Of a stretch of DNA of 36,354 bases, positions 16,205 through 25,150 are shown in pieces. Made by a program: the position numbers and the translations under genes. The notes below the pieces were generated by a model. The model was not told the origin of the DNA. It saw only the letters and a list, made by a program, of their open reading frames with translations, and did no database searches. The stretch comes from Pseudomonadota bacterium (GTDB taxonomy: Bacteria > Pseudomonadota > Gammaproteobacteria > Burkholderiales > Burkholderiaceae_C): NCBI GenBank assembly GCA_020161215.1, contig JAIUOM010000032.1:1-36354 (forward strand). The letters are read 5' to 3'. How positions within the stretch are numbered: the stretch's first letter is position 1; each line of letters begins with the position of its first letter.

Positions 16205-16831
16205 TTACTGCATTTTTTGTAGCTGATTGGCCAATGCAGCCGCCGACTTGACGTCCATTTTCTCGAATACGCGGGACCGGTGCACCTCCACCGTGCGCAC
16301 GCTGATGCCCAGCTCGTCGGCGATGCGCTTGTTGGGCTGGCCCTCGGCCACCAGGCGCATCACGTCGCGCTCGCGCTCGGTCAGCTCCTGCACGCGCGCC
16401 GTCAGCCCCCGCCGCACGTTGAGTTGCGCCACGCGCTCGTGCGACAGGGTCAGCGCCTGCACCACCCGGTCCACCAGGGCGTTGTCGGAGAAGGGTTTCT
16501 CGCAAAAATCAAAGGCGCCGCGCTTGACGGCATCGACCGCGGTGGCCACATCGGCGTGGCCGGTGAGGAAGATGACGGGCCAGGCGTGGGCCACGCCGGC
16601 GTCCAGCAGGCGATCAAACAGCGCCAGCCCGCTCATGCCGGGCATGCGCACGTCGAGCAGGATGCAACCGGGCTGATCGGGCTCCTCGGTGCCGACGGCG
16701 GACAGAAAATCCTCGGCGCTGGAAAAGCCGGCCGACAGCAGGCGCCGCGAGCGCAGCAGCCAGGCCATGGCCTCGCGCACGCTGGCGTCGTCGTCGATGA
16801 GGTAGACCGTGGCGTCACCGCTGGAGTGCAT
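16205..16831 (-). CDS. FixJ/NarL-type two-component response regulator (orphan)
   Basis: A 208-residue regulator. The receiver domain (about 8-120) has the acidic pair IDDD, the phosphoacceptor Asp60 in LLDVRMPG, threonine in FLTGHAD and lysine in FCEKPFS. A LuxR-type helix-turn-helix follows (about 140-205, LTERERDVMRLVAEGQPNKRIADELGIS in shorter pieces, then VEVHRSRVFEKM). This pattern is FixJ-like. No sensor kinase is adjacent, so its partner must lie elsewhere. The last codons and the stop overlap a copy of the 17-bp palindrome (16207-16223), which encodes the unusual tail LQKMQ. Confidence 0.93.
   Translation of the reverse strand: MHSSGDATVYLIDDDASVREAMAWLLRSRRLLSAGFSSAEDFLSAVGTEEPDQPGCILLDVRMPGMSGLALFDRLLDAGVAHAWPVIFLTGHADVATAVDAVKRGAFDFCEKPFSDNALVDRVVQALTLSHERVAQLNVRRGLTARVQELTERERDVMRLVAEGQPNKRIADELGISVRTVEVHRSRVFEKMDVKSAAALANQLQKMQ
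16207..16223. repeat. 17-bp palindrome, copy 4 (response regulator stop)
   Basis: ACTGC-ATTTTTT-GTAGC, degenerate on one arm. It overlaps the stop codon and last codons of the response regulator. Confidence 0.5.
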
Positions 16832-16840
16832 GGCGTGATT

Positions 16841-17332
16841 TTAGGTGGCCGCCGGGTCCACCGGCAGCGCCAGCCCCTCCTTGATTTCCTCCATCACCAC
16901 GTAGCTGTTGCTCTGCGCCGGCACCGGCACCTTGCGCAGGATTTGGCCCAGCAGGTCGCGGTATTCGCGCATCGCCGACAGGCGCGCCTTGACCAGGTAG
17001 TCAAACGGGCCGGACACCAGGTGGCATTCCAGCACGCGCGGCTCGTGCAGCAGCTCCTCGCGCATCTTCTGGAACACGTCGGCCGACTTGGACGACAAGG
17101 TCAGTTCGACGAACACCAGCAGCCCGCGCCCCAGCGCCTCGGGGTTCAGGCGCGCGTGGTAGCCCAGGATCACGCCGCCGCGCTCCAGCCGCCGCACGCG
17201 CTCGGCGCAGGGCGAGGTGGACAGGCCGATGCGCGAGGCCAGCTCGGTCAGGGTCAGGCGGCCGTCGCGCTGCAGTTCATCGAGGATTTTTCTGTCGATT
17301 CTGTCAATCTCAGTCATTTTCACTGTTAACAT
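16841..17332 (-). CDS. Lrp-type transcriptional regulator, probably of dadA
   Basis: A 163-residue Lrp/AsnC protein that is close in sequence to enterobacterial Lrp: IDRIDRKILDELQRDGRLTL, RIGLSTSPCAERVRRLERGG, LLVFVELTLSSKSADVF, CHLVSGPFDYLVKARL and SYVVMEEIKEG. The helix-turn-helix is at about 25-50 and the RAM domain at about 75-155. It is divergent from dadA with about 116 bp between the starts, as in many proteobacteria where an Lrp/DadR protein switches on D-alanine breakdown. The first ATG (17332) has a weak GGTGA 6 nt upstream; an alternative start is the ATG at 17317. Confidence 0.92.
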   Translation of the reverse strand: MLTVKMTEIDRIDRKILDELQRDGRLTLTELASRIGLSTSPCAERVRRLERGGVILGYHARLNPEALGRGLLVFVELTLSSKSADVFQKMREELLHEPRVLECHLVSGPFDYLVKARLSAMREYRDLLGQILRKVPVPAQSNSYVVMEEIKEGLALPVDPAAT

Positions 17333-17448
17333 TTTTATTCACCATGTTTTTAGCTGATTTTCAATCTTACCTCCAGCTATTTCGGTGATTTTTACGGCCC
17401 CTAGCTGCCTACACTTTCGTCATCTCCTGACTTCTTGAGGGCTTGGCC

Positions 17449-18771
17449 ATGAAAGTGATCGTTCTGGGCGGCGGCGTGATCGGCATCAGCACCGCTTATG
17501 CGCTGGCGCGCGGCGGCGCCGACGTCACCGTGATCGAGCGCCAGGAGGGCCCGGCGCTGGAAACCAGCTTTGCCAACGCCGGCCAGGTCTCGCCCGGCTA
17601 TTCCACGCCCTGGGCCGCACCCGGCATCCCGCTGAAAGCCATCAAGTGGCTGTTTCAGCGCCACGCGCCGCTGGCCATCCGCCCCGACGGCACGCTGCAC
17701 CAACTGCGCTGGATGGCGCAGATGCTGCGCAACTGCACCCAGGCGCGCTACGCCGTCAACAAAGAGCGCATGACCCGCGTGGCCGAATACAGCCGCGACT
17801 GCTTGCGCCAGTTGCGCCAGGACACCGGCATCGACTACGACCAGCGCACCCTGGGCACGCTGCAGGTTTTTCGCACCCACAAGCAGCTGCAGGCCGCGCA
17901 GCGCGACATCGCCGTGCTGGCCGAATGCGGCGTGCCGCACCGCCTGATCACCGGCACCGAGGGGCTGGCCGAGATCGAACCCGCGCTGGCCCACGCCAGC
18001 GGCCTGGTCGGCGGCCTGCACCTGCCCGGCGACGAAACCGGCGATTGCCAGCGCTTTTCCACCCAACTGGCCGAACGGGCCGGGGCGCTGGGTGTGCGGT
18101 TTCGCTTTGGCACCCGCATCGAACGCCTGGTGACCCGGGGGCGCAGCGTGAGCGGCGTGGCGGTGGTCACGCCAGAAGGGCAGCGCGAGGAGCTGAGCGC
18201 CGACCAGGTGGTGCTGGCGCTGGGCAGCTATTCGCGCCAGGTGCTGGCGCCGCTGGGCCTGAACTTGCCGGTGTACCCGGTGAAGGGCTATTCGCTCACC
18301 GCCGACCTGGTGGATGCCGAGCGCGCGCCACGCTCCACCGTGATGGACGAGACCTACAAGATCGCCCTGACCCGCCTGGGCGAGCGCCTGCGCGTGGGCG
18401 GCATGGCCGAGCTGGGCGGGTTTGACTTGGCGCTGGACCCACGCCGCCGCGCCACGCTGGAAATGGTGACCACCCAGCTGTTCGCCGGCGCCGCCGACCT
18501 GCCGGCCGCCAGCTTCTGGACCGGCCTGCGCCCCATGACGCCGGACGGCACGCCCATCCTGGGCCGCGCCCCCGGTTGGGACAACCTGCTGCTGGGCACC
18601 GGCCACGGCACCCTGGGCTGGACCATGGCGGCCGGCACCGGCCAGCTGCTGGCCGATGTGGCCCTGGGCCGCCCGACGGCCATCAGCCTGACAGGCCTGG
18701 GACTCGATCGCTACTCAAACAATAGCAATCAACCGAAATTCGGCGCCGGCAACCGGCCAATTCACGCCTGA
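17449..18771 (+). CDS. dadA: D-amino acid dehydrogenase
   Basis: DadA is a membrane-associated flavoenzyme that oxidises D-alanine and other D-amino acids to oxo-acids, feeding electrons to the respiratory chain. The FAD-binding motif is [20 protein letters not shown] at the N-terminus; [45 protein letters not shown] and [14 protein letters not shown] are all family stretches. GAGGG lies 8 nt before the ATG at 17449. The protein would be expected to end near LTGLGLDRY; here the frame runs through a 17-bp palindromic repeat (18710-18726) and adds the tail [18 protein letters not shown]. No alanine racemase gene is next to it. Confidence 0.95.
   Translation: MKVIVLGGGVIGISTAYALARGGADVTVIERQEGPALETSFANAGQVSPGYSTPWAAPGIPLKAIKWLFQRHAPLAIRPDGTLHQLRWMAQMLRNCTQARYAVNKERMTRVAEYSRDCLRQLRQDTGIDYDQRTLGTLQVFRTHKQLQAAQRDIAVLAECGVPHRLITGTEGLAEIEPALAHASGLVGGLHLPGDETGDCQRFSTQLAERAGALGVRFRFGTRIERLVTRGRSVSGVAVVTPEGQREELSADQVVLALGSYSRQVLAPLGLNLPVYPVKGYSLTADLVDAERAPRSTVMDETYKIALTRLGERLRVGGMAELGGFDLALDPRRRATLEMVTTQLFAGAADLPAASFWTGLRPMTPDGTPILGRAPGWDNLLLGTGHGTLGWTMAAGTGQLLADVALGRPTAISLTGLGLDRYSNNSNQPKFGAGNRPIHA
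18710..18726. repeat. 17-bp palindrome, copy 5 (inside dadA tail)
   Basis: GCTAC-TCAAACA-ATAGC (one G:T-type arm mismatch), inside the last 21 codons of dadA, where it encodes part of the non-conserved tail. Confidence 0.75.
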
Positions 18772-18885
18772 AACCTGAAAATTCGGGGCGGCCGACGGAC
18801 ATTTCGCACACACCGTCGGCCCGTGGCCCGGACGACGCCGCGTGAATCTGCGATCCTCTGGGGCTTGCTGTCCCCGGAGTCGAGT

Positions 18886-20091
18886 GTGCCCATGTGCCCC
18901 GCTGTTTCGCGCTTTCGCGCCCTGTCCCGTGTCCTGCCGGCCGTCCTGCTGACCACGACGCTCGTGGCCTGCGGCGGCGGCGGCGACGACCCCCCAGCCC
19001 CTGTCCCCGAGGTGCCGGCCACCGGCCCGGGCGCGCTGATTTCCAGCACCCCCGTCAACACGCTCAGCGCGCAGGCCATCACCACGGCCATGAGCGACCC
19101 CGACAGCAAGGTCCACGAGGGTCTGGCGCCGCGCTACGACGTCAGCTCCTGGCGCCTGGTCTACCAAACGACGGACAAGTACGGTTTGCCGGTGCAGGCC
19201 TCGGGCCTGGTCAGCGTGCCGGTGAAGGCCGCGGGCACGACCAGCCCGGTGCTGAGCTACCAGCACGCCACCGTGTTCCGCGACAACCAGGCGCCGAGCC
19301 TGAAGGTGGAGGCCGTGGAGCCGCCCATCGTGCTGGCGTCGCTGGGCTACGTGGTGGTGTCCGCCGACTACGTGGGCTTTGGCCAGTCCAGGGGCCAAGA
19401 CCACCCCTACCTGAACGCCACCCCGACCGCCCGCGCCGTGGTGGACATGCTGAGCGCCGCCCAGACCTGGCGCCGCCAGGCCGGCGTGGCCGACAACGGC
19501 CAGCTGTTCCTGGCCGGCTACTCGGAAGGCGGCTACGCCACCCTGGCGGCGCACCGCGCCATCCACCAGGACGGTGGCACGCTCAAGACACAGCTGATGG
19601 CCAGCGTGTCCGGCGCCGGCCCCTACGACCTGCTGGCCACGCTGGACAGCCAGTTGGACCGCGTGCGCAACCTGGCGCCCTGGCTGTCGCCCCTGATCGA
19701 CCCGGCCAACCTGAGCCGGCTGCCCGGCACGGTGCGCGACGAACTGCGCCGCCTGCTGGTGCGCCAGATGGTGCCGGACGACGCCGACGTAAGCTACCAA
19801 ACCCTGTTTCTGGACCGCTACCTGGCCGACCAGCGCGCGCTGATCGCGCTGGAGCACAGCGTGCACACCGGCTGGGCGCCCAGCGTGCCGGTGTACCTGT
19901 TCCACGGCCGCCAGGACCAGACCGTGCCCTACGCCGCCGCCACCTCGGCCCTGGCCGCGCTGCGCGCCGCCGGCGCCAGCAGCGTCAGCCTGACCGACTG
20001 CACCACGCCCGACTACGGCCACCTGGACTGCGTGCCGGAGTACTTTCGCTTCACGCTGGATCGGCTGGGGCGTCTGGCGCGTGATTTGTAA
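18886..20091 (+). CDS. Secreted lipase-like alpha/beta-hydrolase lipoprotein
   Basis: A lipoprotein signal peptide ends in LVACGGGGDD (lipobox LVAC). The body is an alpha/beta-hydrolase of the secretory lipase (LIP) type: VLSYQHATVFRDNQAP, VSADYVGFGQS, nucleophile AGYSEGGYATLAAHRA, acid FHGRQDQTVPYAAA and a catalytic histidine in DYGHLDC. Family members hydrolyse esters or triacylglycerols outside the cytoplasm; the substrate here is unknown. The start is GTG at 18886 (CGGAG 6 nt upstream) or ATG at 18892. The gene is convergent with the DJ-1/PfpI gene, and a 17-bp palindrome lies between the two stops. Confidence 0.87.
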   Translation: MPMCPAVSRFRALSRVLPAVLLTTTLVACGGGGDDPPAPVPEVPATGPGALISSTPVNTLSAQAITTAMSDPDSKVHEGLAPRYDVSSWRLVYQTTDKYGLPVQASGLVSVPVKAAGTTSPVLSYQHATVFRDNQAPSLKVEAVEPPIVLASLGYVVVSADYVGFGQSRGQDHPYLNATPTARAVVDMLSAAQTWRRQAGVADNGQLFLAGYSEGGYATLAAHRAIHQDGGTLKTQLMASVSGAGPYDLLATLDSQLDRVRNLAPWLSPLIDPANLSRLPGTVRDELRRLLVRQMVPDDADVSYQTLFLDRYLADQRALIALEHSVHTGWAPSVPVYLFHGRQDQTVPYAAATSALAALRAAGASSVSLTDCTTPDYGHLDCVPEYFRFTLDRLGRLARDL

Positions 20092-20110
20092 GGCGCAGCA
20101 AGCCAGGGAA

Positions 20111-20127
20111 GCTATCTAATAAATAGC
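20111..20127. repeat. 17-bp palindrome, copy 6 (between convergent stops)
   Basis: GCTAT-CTAATAA-ATAGC, perfect arms, 19 bp after the lipase-like gene and 14 bp after the convergent DJ-1/PfpI gene. No other terminator is visible between them. Confidence 0.82.
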
Positions 20128-20141
20128 GGCCACGCGAGGCG

Positions 20142-20774
20142 TCAGGCGGGCAACCCCGGCCGACAGTCGACGGCCGCCGGGGCGATGCACGCCATGGCCC
20201 GGGCCACGTAGGCCTCTTTCTCCCCCACCGGCGCGAAGTAGTGCAGCACCTCGCGCGCCGCTGCCTCGCCCTTCAAACGGGCGATAAACCAGGCCGCCAG
20301 GTAGGGCGCGGCCAGGCAGCCGCCGGCGGTGGCCAGATTGCCTTGGGCGATGAACGGTCGGTTCACCACCCGCACGCCGGCGGCCTGCACCCAGGGCTTG
20401 CTGGTCAGGTCGGTGCAGGCCGGCAGATCGCCCAGCAGGCCCAACTTGGCCAGCAAAAAAGTGCCGGAGCATTGCGCGGCGATGAGCTGGCGCGCGGGAT
20501 CCAGTTGCAGTTGCCCCATGAGGGCCGCATCGGCCGCCACCTCGCGCGTTTTCATGCCGCTGCCGATCAGCACCGCATCGGCCTGGCAGGCGGCGGGCAG
20601 GTCGATGTGGGCCTCCAGCGCCAGGCCGTTCATCGACGTCACGCGCGGCGTGGGGCTGGCGATGCTGACGCGCCAGTCGGCATCGCCCAGCAGGCGCAGC
20701 CGGCTGAGCATGCCGTAGGCGACGAGCGAATCCAGCTCGTTGAAACCCTCAAAGGTGAGGATGGCGACGTGCAT
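20142..20774 (-). CDS. DJ-1/PfpI family protein
   Basis: A 210-residue class I glutamine-amidotransferase-like protein. The N-terminus MHVAILTFEGFNELDSLVAYGML and the nucleophile elbow AAQCSGTFLLAKLGLL (cysteine in a tight turn) are typical of the DJ-1/PfpI group, whose members include proteases, glyoxalases, isonitrile hydratases and domains of AraC regulators. GSGMKTREV and NLATAGGCLAAPYLAAWFI are also family-like. It has no DNA-binding domain, so it is the stand-alone form. It lies 12 nt after the aminotransferase stop in the same direction and may be co-transcribed with it. The substrate cannot be told from sequence. Confidence 0.88.
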   Translation of the reverse strand: MHVAILTFEGFNELDSLVAYGMLSRLRLLGDADWRVSIASPTPRVTSMNGLALEAHIDLPAACQADAVLIGSGMKTREVAADAALMGQLQLDPARQLIAAQCSGTFLLAKLGLLGDLPACTDLTSKPWVQAAGVRVVNRPFIAQGNLATAGGCLAAPYLAAWFIARLKGEAAAREVLHYFAPVGEKEAYVARAMACIAPAAVDCRPGLPA

Positions 20775-20786
20775 GGAGGTGCGCGT

Positions 20787-22142
20787 TCAAGCCACCTCGC
20801 CCAGCGCCTCGCCGACGGCGGCGACCAGCCGGTCGAGTTCGGCCGGGGTGCTGATGAAGGGCGGCGCCAGCTGAATCGTGTCGGCGCCGTAGCGCACATA
20901 AAAGCCCTTCTTCCAGCAGGCCATGGCCACCTCGTAGGGGCGCTTGGCCGGCTCGCCGGGCACCGGCGCGATGGTCAGGCCGGCGGCCAGGCCGTAGTTG
21001 CGGATGTCCAGCACGTGGCGGGTGCCCTTCAGGCCATGCACGGCGGTCTCGAAATGCGGCGCCAGGGCCTTCACGCGGCCCACGCCGTCCTCCCGCTCCA
21101 GCAGGTCCAGCGCGGCCAGGCCGGCGGCGCAGGCCACCGGGTGGGCCGAGTAGGTGTAGCCGTGGGCGAACTCCAGCATGTAGTCCGGGCCGCCGGCGGC
21201 CATGAAGGTGTCGTAGAAGGCCTTGCCGGCCATCACCCCGCCCAGCGGCTGCACGCCATTGGTGATCTGCTTGGCAAAGGTCATCAGGTCGGGCGTGACG
21301 CCAAAGGCATGCGCGCCGGTCATGGCGCCGCAACGACCGAAGGCGGTGATGACCTCGTCGAAAATCAGCAGGATGTCGTGCTGGGTGCAGATCTCGCGCA
21401 GGCGCTGCAGGTAGCCCACCGGCGGCACCACCACGCCGCCGGAGCCGCTGAAGGGCTCGACGATGACGGCCGCGATATTGCTGGCGTCGTGCAGGGCGAT
21501 GATGTCCAGCAGCCGGTCGGCCAGCGCGCGGCCACCCTCGGTGGGCTGGCCCTTGGCGAAGGTGCCCGGCGCCGGCTGGGTGTGCGGCAGGTGGTCGGCG
21601 GCCACGCCCTGGCCGTAGAGCTTGCGGTTGGCGGCGATGCCGCCGACGCTGATGCCGCCGTAGTTGACGCCGTGGTAGCCCTTCTCGCGGCCCACCAGCA
21701 GGGTCTTGCCGGCCTGGCCCTTCAGGCGCCAGTAGGCGCGCGCCATCTTCAGCGCGGTGTCGGCGGCCTCGGAGCCGCTGCCACAGAAGAACACATGGTC
21801 CAGCCCGTCGACCGTCAGGCTTTTGAGGCGGTTGGCCAGCTCGAACGACAGCGGGTGGCCAAACTGGAACGCCGGCGCGTAGTCCAGCTGCGCGGCCTGC
21901 TTGCCCACGGCCTCGGCGATCTCGCGCCGGCCATGCCCTAAGCCCGTGCACCACAGGCCGGACAGGCCGTCGAACACCTGGCGGCCGTCGCCGTCGGTGA
22001 AGTAGGCGCCCTGGGCGCCGACGATCATGCGCGGATCGCGCTTGAACTGGCGGTTGCCGGTGAAGGGCATCCAGTGGGCGTCGAGCCAGGCGGCGTCGGT
22101 GCGCGGGGTGGCGGGGGCGGCGGCAACGGTGGTGGCGGTCAT
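20787..22142 (-). CDS. Omega-amino acid:pyruvate aminotransferase (class III)
   Basis: A 451-residue PLP enzyme of the class III aminotransferases, most like beta-alanine/omega-amino acid:pyruvate aminotransferase. Visible features: DAHWMPFTGNRQFKRDPRMI at the N-terminus, FCGSGSEAADTALKMARAYW (phosphate loop), GYHGVNYGGISVGGI, LIFDEVITAFGRCG (the PLP-ring aspartate) and the Schiff-base lysine in MTFAKQITNGVQPLGGVMAG. The start is ATG at 22142, with GAGGAG about 8 nt upstream; the longer open frame is not used. It is divergent from a LysR gene, which probably controls it. Substrate (beta-alanine, taurine or another omega-amine) is an inference from family resemblance. Confidence 0.93.
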   Translation of the reverse strand: MTATTVAAAPATPRTDAAWLDAHWMPFTGNRQFKRDPRMIVGAQGAYFTDGDGRQVFDGLSGLWCTGLGHGRREIAEAVGKQAAQLDYAPAFQFGHPLSFELANRLKSLTVDGLDHVFFCGSGSEAADTALKMARAYWRLKGQAGKTLLVGREKGYHGVNYGGISVGGIAANRKLYGQGVAADHLPHTQPAPGTFAKGQPTEGGRALADRLLDIIALHDASNIAAVIVEPFSGSGGVVVPPVGYLQRLREICTQHDILLIFDEVITAFGRCGAMTGAHAFGVTPDLMTFAKQITNGVQPLGGVMAGKAFYDTFMAAGGPDYMLEFAHGYTYSAHPVACAAGLAALDLLEREDGVGRVKALAPHFETAVHGLKGTRHVLDIRNYGLAAGLTIAPVPGEPAKRPYEVAMACWKKGFYVRYGADTIQLAPPFISTPAELDRLVAAVGEALGEVA

Positions 22143-22245
22143 GGGCGGTCTCCTCGATAGGGCGGTGGTGACGGTGAGTCGGGCCATTGTGCGGGGCTCG
22201 GTTAGCGTGTTAAATAAGCAAATATTCAAGTATGGTTGCCAAAAA

Positions 22246-23223
22246 ATGCAAGTAACCCCGGGGCCACGCGCACCGCGTGCCCGCGCCGTGCTGGGCCAGC
22301 TCAGCGACATGGACCTGCGCCTGCTGCAGGTGTTCAAGGCGGTGGTGGAATGCGGCGGATTTTCCGCCGCCGAGCTGGAGCTGAACATCGGCACCAGCAC
22401 CGTCAGCCGCCACGTCAAGGATCTGGAGACGCGGCTGGGCCTGCACCTGTGCCGGCGCGGACGCGCCGGCTTCGCGCTGACCGCCGAAGGCCAGCGCGTG
22501 TACGACGAAACCTTGCGCCTGCTGGCCGCGGTGGACGGTTTTCGCGCCGGCGTGGACGACATCCACGACCGCATGGGCGGCGCGCTGCACGTGGCGATGT
22601 TCGACAAGGTGGTCAGCAACCCGCAGGCGCACATCGACGCGGCCATCGCCGCCTTCGTGGCGCAGGCGCCAGACGTGCGCCTGCAACTGCACGTCGGCTC
22701 CATCCAGGACATCGAGCGCGGCGTCATCGACGGCGGCTTCGCCGTCGGCGTGATTCCCGAGCACCGCGCGTCGGCCAGCCTGCGCTACGACCGGCTGTTT
22801 GGCGAAACCATGTACCTGTACTGCGGTGCCGCGCACCCGCTGTTCGGCGCCACGCAGCAGGCGCTGGACTGGGCCGCGCTGCGCCGGCGCGGCGATTTCG
22901 CCGGCCTGGGCTACCACTCGCCGAACATGGCGCTGGCACACGGCCAGCGGCTGCCGCGCAAGGCCACCGGCTTCGAGCAGGAGGCCATCGCCACGCTGAT
23001 CCTGTCGGGGTGCTTTCTGGGCTTTTTGCCCGACCACTACGCGGCGCCGTTCGTGGGCGACGGACGCATGCGGGCGGTGGCGCCGGAGCGCCTGCGCTAC
23101 AGCTGCGACTTCGTCAGCCTGCTGCGGCACTCGCCACGCCCTTCGCGCGCGGCGCTGGCCTTTCACCAGGCCTTGCTCCAGGCGCATGCGGCGCGCGAGC
23201 CAACCCCACGCGGCGCAAGGTGA
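22246..23223 (+). CDS. LysR family transcriptional regulator
   Basis: A 325-residue regulator. The N-terminal helix-turn-helix is DMDLRLLQVFKAVVECGGFS, AAELELNIGTSTVSRHVKDL; the C-terminal part is a periplasmic-binding-protein-like effector domain (MGGALHVAMFDKVVSN, GFAVGVIPEH, ATLILSGCFLGFLPDH). The ATG at 22246 gives a short extension before the domain; no strong ribosome site is visible, and ATG 22309 would cut into the domain edge. It is divergent from the aminotransferase over about 100 bp that include the AT-rich stretch TAAATAAGCAAATATTCAAG, the likely operator region. The downstream flavin reductase and exporter genes may be in the same transcript. Confidence 0.92.
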   Translation: MQVTPGPRAPRARAVLGQLSDMDLRLLQVFKAVVECGGFSAAELELNIGTSTVSRHVKDLETRLGLHLCRRGRAGFALTAEGQRVYDETLRLLAAVDGFRAGVDDIHDRMGGALHVAMFDKVVSNPQAHIDAAIAAFVAQAPDVRLQLHVGSIQDIERGVIDGGFAVGVIPEHRASASLRYDRLFGETMYLYCGAAHPLFGATQQALDWAALRRRGDFAGLGYHSPNMALAHGQRLPRKATGFEQEAIATLILSGCFLGFLPDHYAAPFVGDGRMRAVAPERLRYSCDFVSLLRHSPRPSRAALAFHQALLQAHAAREPTPRGAR

Positions 23224-23276
23224 CGTCCCGCGCCGGACAGGCCCGGCGCAGCGCGTCGCTATGATCCCCGGGCACC

Positions 23277-23783
23277 ATGCTGATGCCCGCTCCAGCCTTC
23301 GACCCGCTGTTCTCCGCCCAGGAGTTCCGCGCCGCGCTGGGCCGTTTCGCCACCGGCGTCACCGTCGTGACCCTGCGTACGCCCGAGGGCGAGCATGTCG
23401 GCCTGACGGTGAATTCCTTCAGTTCGGTGTCGCTGGAGCCGCCGCTGGTGCTGTGGAGCCTGGCCCTGCGCTCGGCCTCGCTGCCGGCCTTTCGCGCCGC
23501 CAGCCACTACGCCATCAACGTGCTGGCGGCCGACCAGCAGGCGCTGGCCATGCAGTTCGCCTCCGGCGGCGACCGCTGGGCCGACGTGCCCTGGCGGCCA
23601 GGCCACACCGGCACGCCGCTGATCGAAGGCGCCGTGGCGCGCTTCGAATGCACCAACCGCAGCCGCTACGACGAAGGCGACCACGTCATCTTCGTCGGCC
23701 AGGTCGAGCACTGCGACCACCTCGACGACGGCGCGCCGCTGCTGTTCCACGGCGGCCGCTTCTACGCCGAACACCCGTTGTGA
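23277..23783 (+). CDS. Flavin reductase family protein
   Basis: A 168-residue protein of the HpaC/flavin reductase-like FMN-binding fold: FRAALGRFATGVTVVTLRTP, LTVNSFSSVSLEPPLVLWSL, HYAINVLAADQQALA, and a C-terminal HGGRFYAEHP. Such enzymes reduce FMN or FAD with NAD(P)H to feed two-component monooxygenases. No partner monooxygenase gene is in the window, so its user is unknown. It is 53 nt after the LysR gene and 28 nt before the exporter gene, all in the same direction. The start could also be the ATG at 23283. Confidence 0.9.
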   Translation: MLMPAPAFDPLFSAQEFRAALGRFATGVTVVTLRTPEGEHVGLTVNSFSSVSLEPPLVLWSLALRSASLPAFRAASHYAINVLAADQQALAMQFASGGDRWADVPWRPGHTGTPLIEGAVARFECTNRSRYDEGDHVIFVGQVEHCDHLDDGAPLLFHGGRFYAEHPL

Positions 23784-23811
23784 GCGCCGCCACGGAGCGT
23801 CCACCAGAGCG

Positions 23812-24729
23812 ATGATCGAGCGCAAGGACCACCTCGACGGCACGGCGTCGGCGATTCTGCTGGCCTGCTGTCTGTTCTGGGGCGTGCAGCAGGTGATGGT
23901 CAAGGCCACCTTGCCGGAACTGCCGGCGGTGTTCCAGGCCGCCGTGCGCTTCGTCGGCGCCACCCTGCTGCTGTGGCTGTGGTGCCGCTGGCGCGGTGTG
24001 CCGCTGATGGCACGCGATGGCTCGCTGGGCGCCGGGCTGCTGGCCGGCCTGTTGTTCGCGGGCGAATTCGCGGCCATGTACCTGGGCCTGAAGCACACCA
24101 CGGCGGCGCGTCTGACGGTGTTTCTCTACACCTCGCCGTTCTGGGTGGCGGTGCTGCTGCCGCTGTTCGTGCCGGCCGAGCGGCTGCGGCGCGGCCAGTG
24201 GCTGGGCCTGGCCTGCGCCTTCCTGGGCGTGGCGTTCGCGCTGCGCGAGGGTTTTTTGCAGCACGGCGGCGGCCTGACCTGGCGGGGCGATCTGCTCGGC
24301 CTGGCGGCCGGGGCGCTGTGGGGGCTGACCACCGTCACCATCCGCGCCACCTCGCTGGCCCGTGTCTCGCCCGAGAAGGCGCTGTTCTACCAGGTGGCGG
24401 TCAGTGCGCTGGTGCTGCCGCTGTTGTCGCTGGGGCTGGGCGAGCGCTGGGTGTGGGACTGGAGCGCCTTCGCCGTCGCCTCGATGGCGCTGCAGACCGG
24501 GGTGGGCGCGTTCGCCAGTTATCTGGCATGGATGTGGCTGCTGGTGCGCTACCCGGCCACCCGGATTTCAGCCTTCGTGTTCCTCACCCCGCTGTTCGCC
24601 CTGCTGGCCGGCGCGCTCTGGCTGGACGAGCCGATCACGCCCAGCCTGCTCATCGCGCTGGCCCTGGTGGCGGTGGGCATCGTGCTGGTGAACCGCCGCG
24701 CGCCAGCGCCCCCCCGGCCGGCGGGCTGA
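23812..24729 (+). CDS. EamA/DMT family transporter
   Basis: A 305-residue inner-membrane protein with about ten hydrophobic helices in two EamA halves (about 12-145 and 160-297), for example ASAILLACCLFWGVQQVMVK, LTVFLYTSPFWVAVLLPLF, LLGLAAGALWGLTTVTIRAT and FAVASMALQTGVGAFASYLAW. Drug/metabolite transporters of this type mostly export amino acids or small metabolites. The substrate is not visible from sequence; position after the LysR and flavin reductase genes suggests a shared function but does not prove it. Confidence 0.92.
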   Translation: MIERKDHLDGTASAILLACCLFWGVQQVMVKATLPELPAVFQAAVRFVGATLLLWLWCRWRGVPLMARDGSLGAGLLAGLLFAGEFAAMYLGLKHTTAARLTVFLYTSPFWVAVLLPLFVPAERLRRGQWLGLACAFLGVAFALREGFLQHGGGLTWRGDLLGLAAGALWGLTTVTIRATSLARVSPEKALFYQVAVSALVLPLLSLGLGERWVWDWSAFAVASMALQTGVGAFASYLAWMWLLVRYPATRISAFVFLTPLFALLAGALWLDEPITPSLLIALALVAVGIVLVNRRAPAPPRPAG

Positions 24730-24744
24730 GGGCCGCGGCGAGGC

Positions 24745-25083
24745 TCAGTTTCCGACGCGCTCGATGCGCGTGATCACCAGGGTGCCGCCCTCGTCGATGG
24801 CGACGAAGCGCACCTTGTCCCCCACCTTCAGACCGTTCAGCAGCGCGGGATCGCGCGCCACGAAGTCCATGGCCATGGCCGGCATGTTCAGGTGCGCGAT
24901 CTCGGCGTGCCGCACGGTCACGCGGCCATTGGCCAGATCGATGCGGCGCACCTCACCGATCGTGCGCGCCGGTGCCGCTGGTGACGCCGCGGACGCGGCC
25001 TCGACCGGCCGTGGCACCTGCTGTGCCAGTGCCGGCCCCATCATCCACAGCAGCGGCAGACACCACAGAATTTCTCGACGCAT
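24745..25083 (-). CDS. CusF-like periplasmic copper-binding protein
   Basis: A 112-residue protein with a signal peptide (WCLPLLWMMGPALAQ) and a CusF-type small barrel. The metal site region is RHAEIAHLNMPAMAMDF. By comparison with E. coli CusF (His36, Trp44, Met47, Met49), histidine and both methionines are kept but the capping tryptophan is replaced by methionine. CusF chaperones Cu(I)/Ag(I) in the periplasm to an efflux pump. The start at 25083 has AAGGAG 7 nt upstream. It is the last gene of the copper operon; no CusA/CusB pump gene is present in the window. Confidence 0.87.
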   Translation of the reverse strand: MRREILWCLPLLWMMGPALAQQVPRPVEAASAASPAAPARTIGEVRRIDLANGRVTVRHAEIAHLNMPAMAMDFVARDPALLNGLKVGDKVRFVAIDEGGTLVITRIERVGN

Positions 25084-25150
25084 GTTCCACTCCTTCTTCC
25101 AGCCGCTGACCGGCGCCGAACCATCTTCGCACGCCAGTTTTGGGTTTGGC

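Noticed and set aside
16011-16505. N-terminal extension of mltA to 16505
   Set aside because: The extra residues are low-complexity and the lipoprotein signal begins at the ATG at 16010; the extension is also opposite the small membrane-protein gene and the response regulator.
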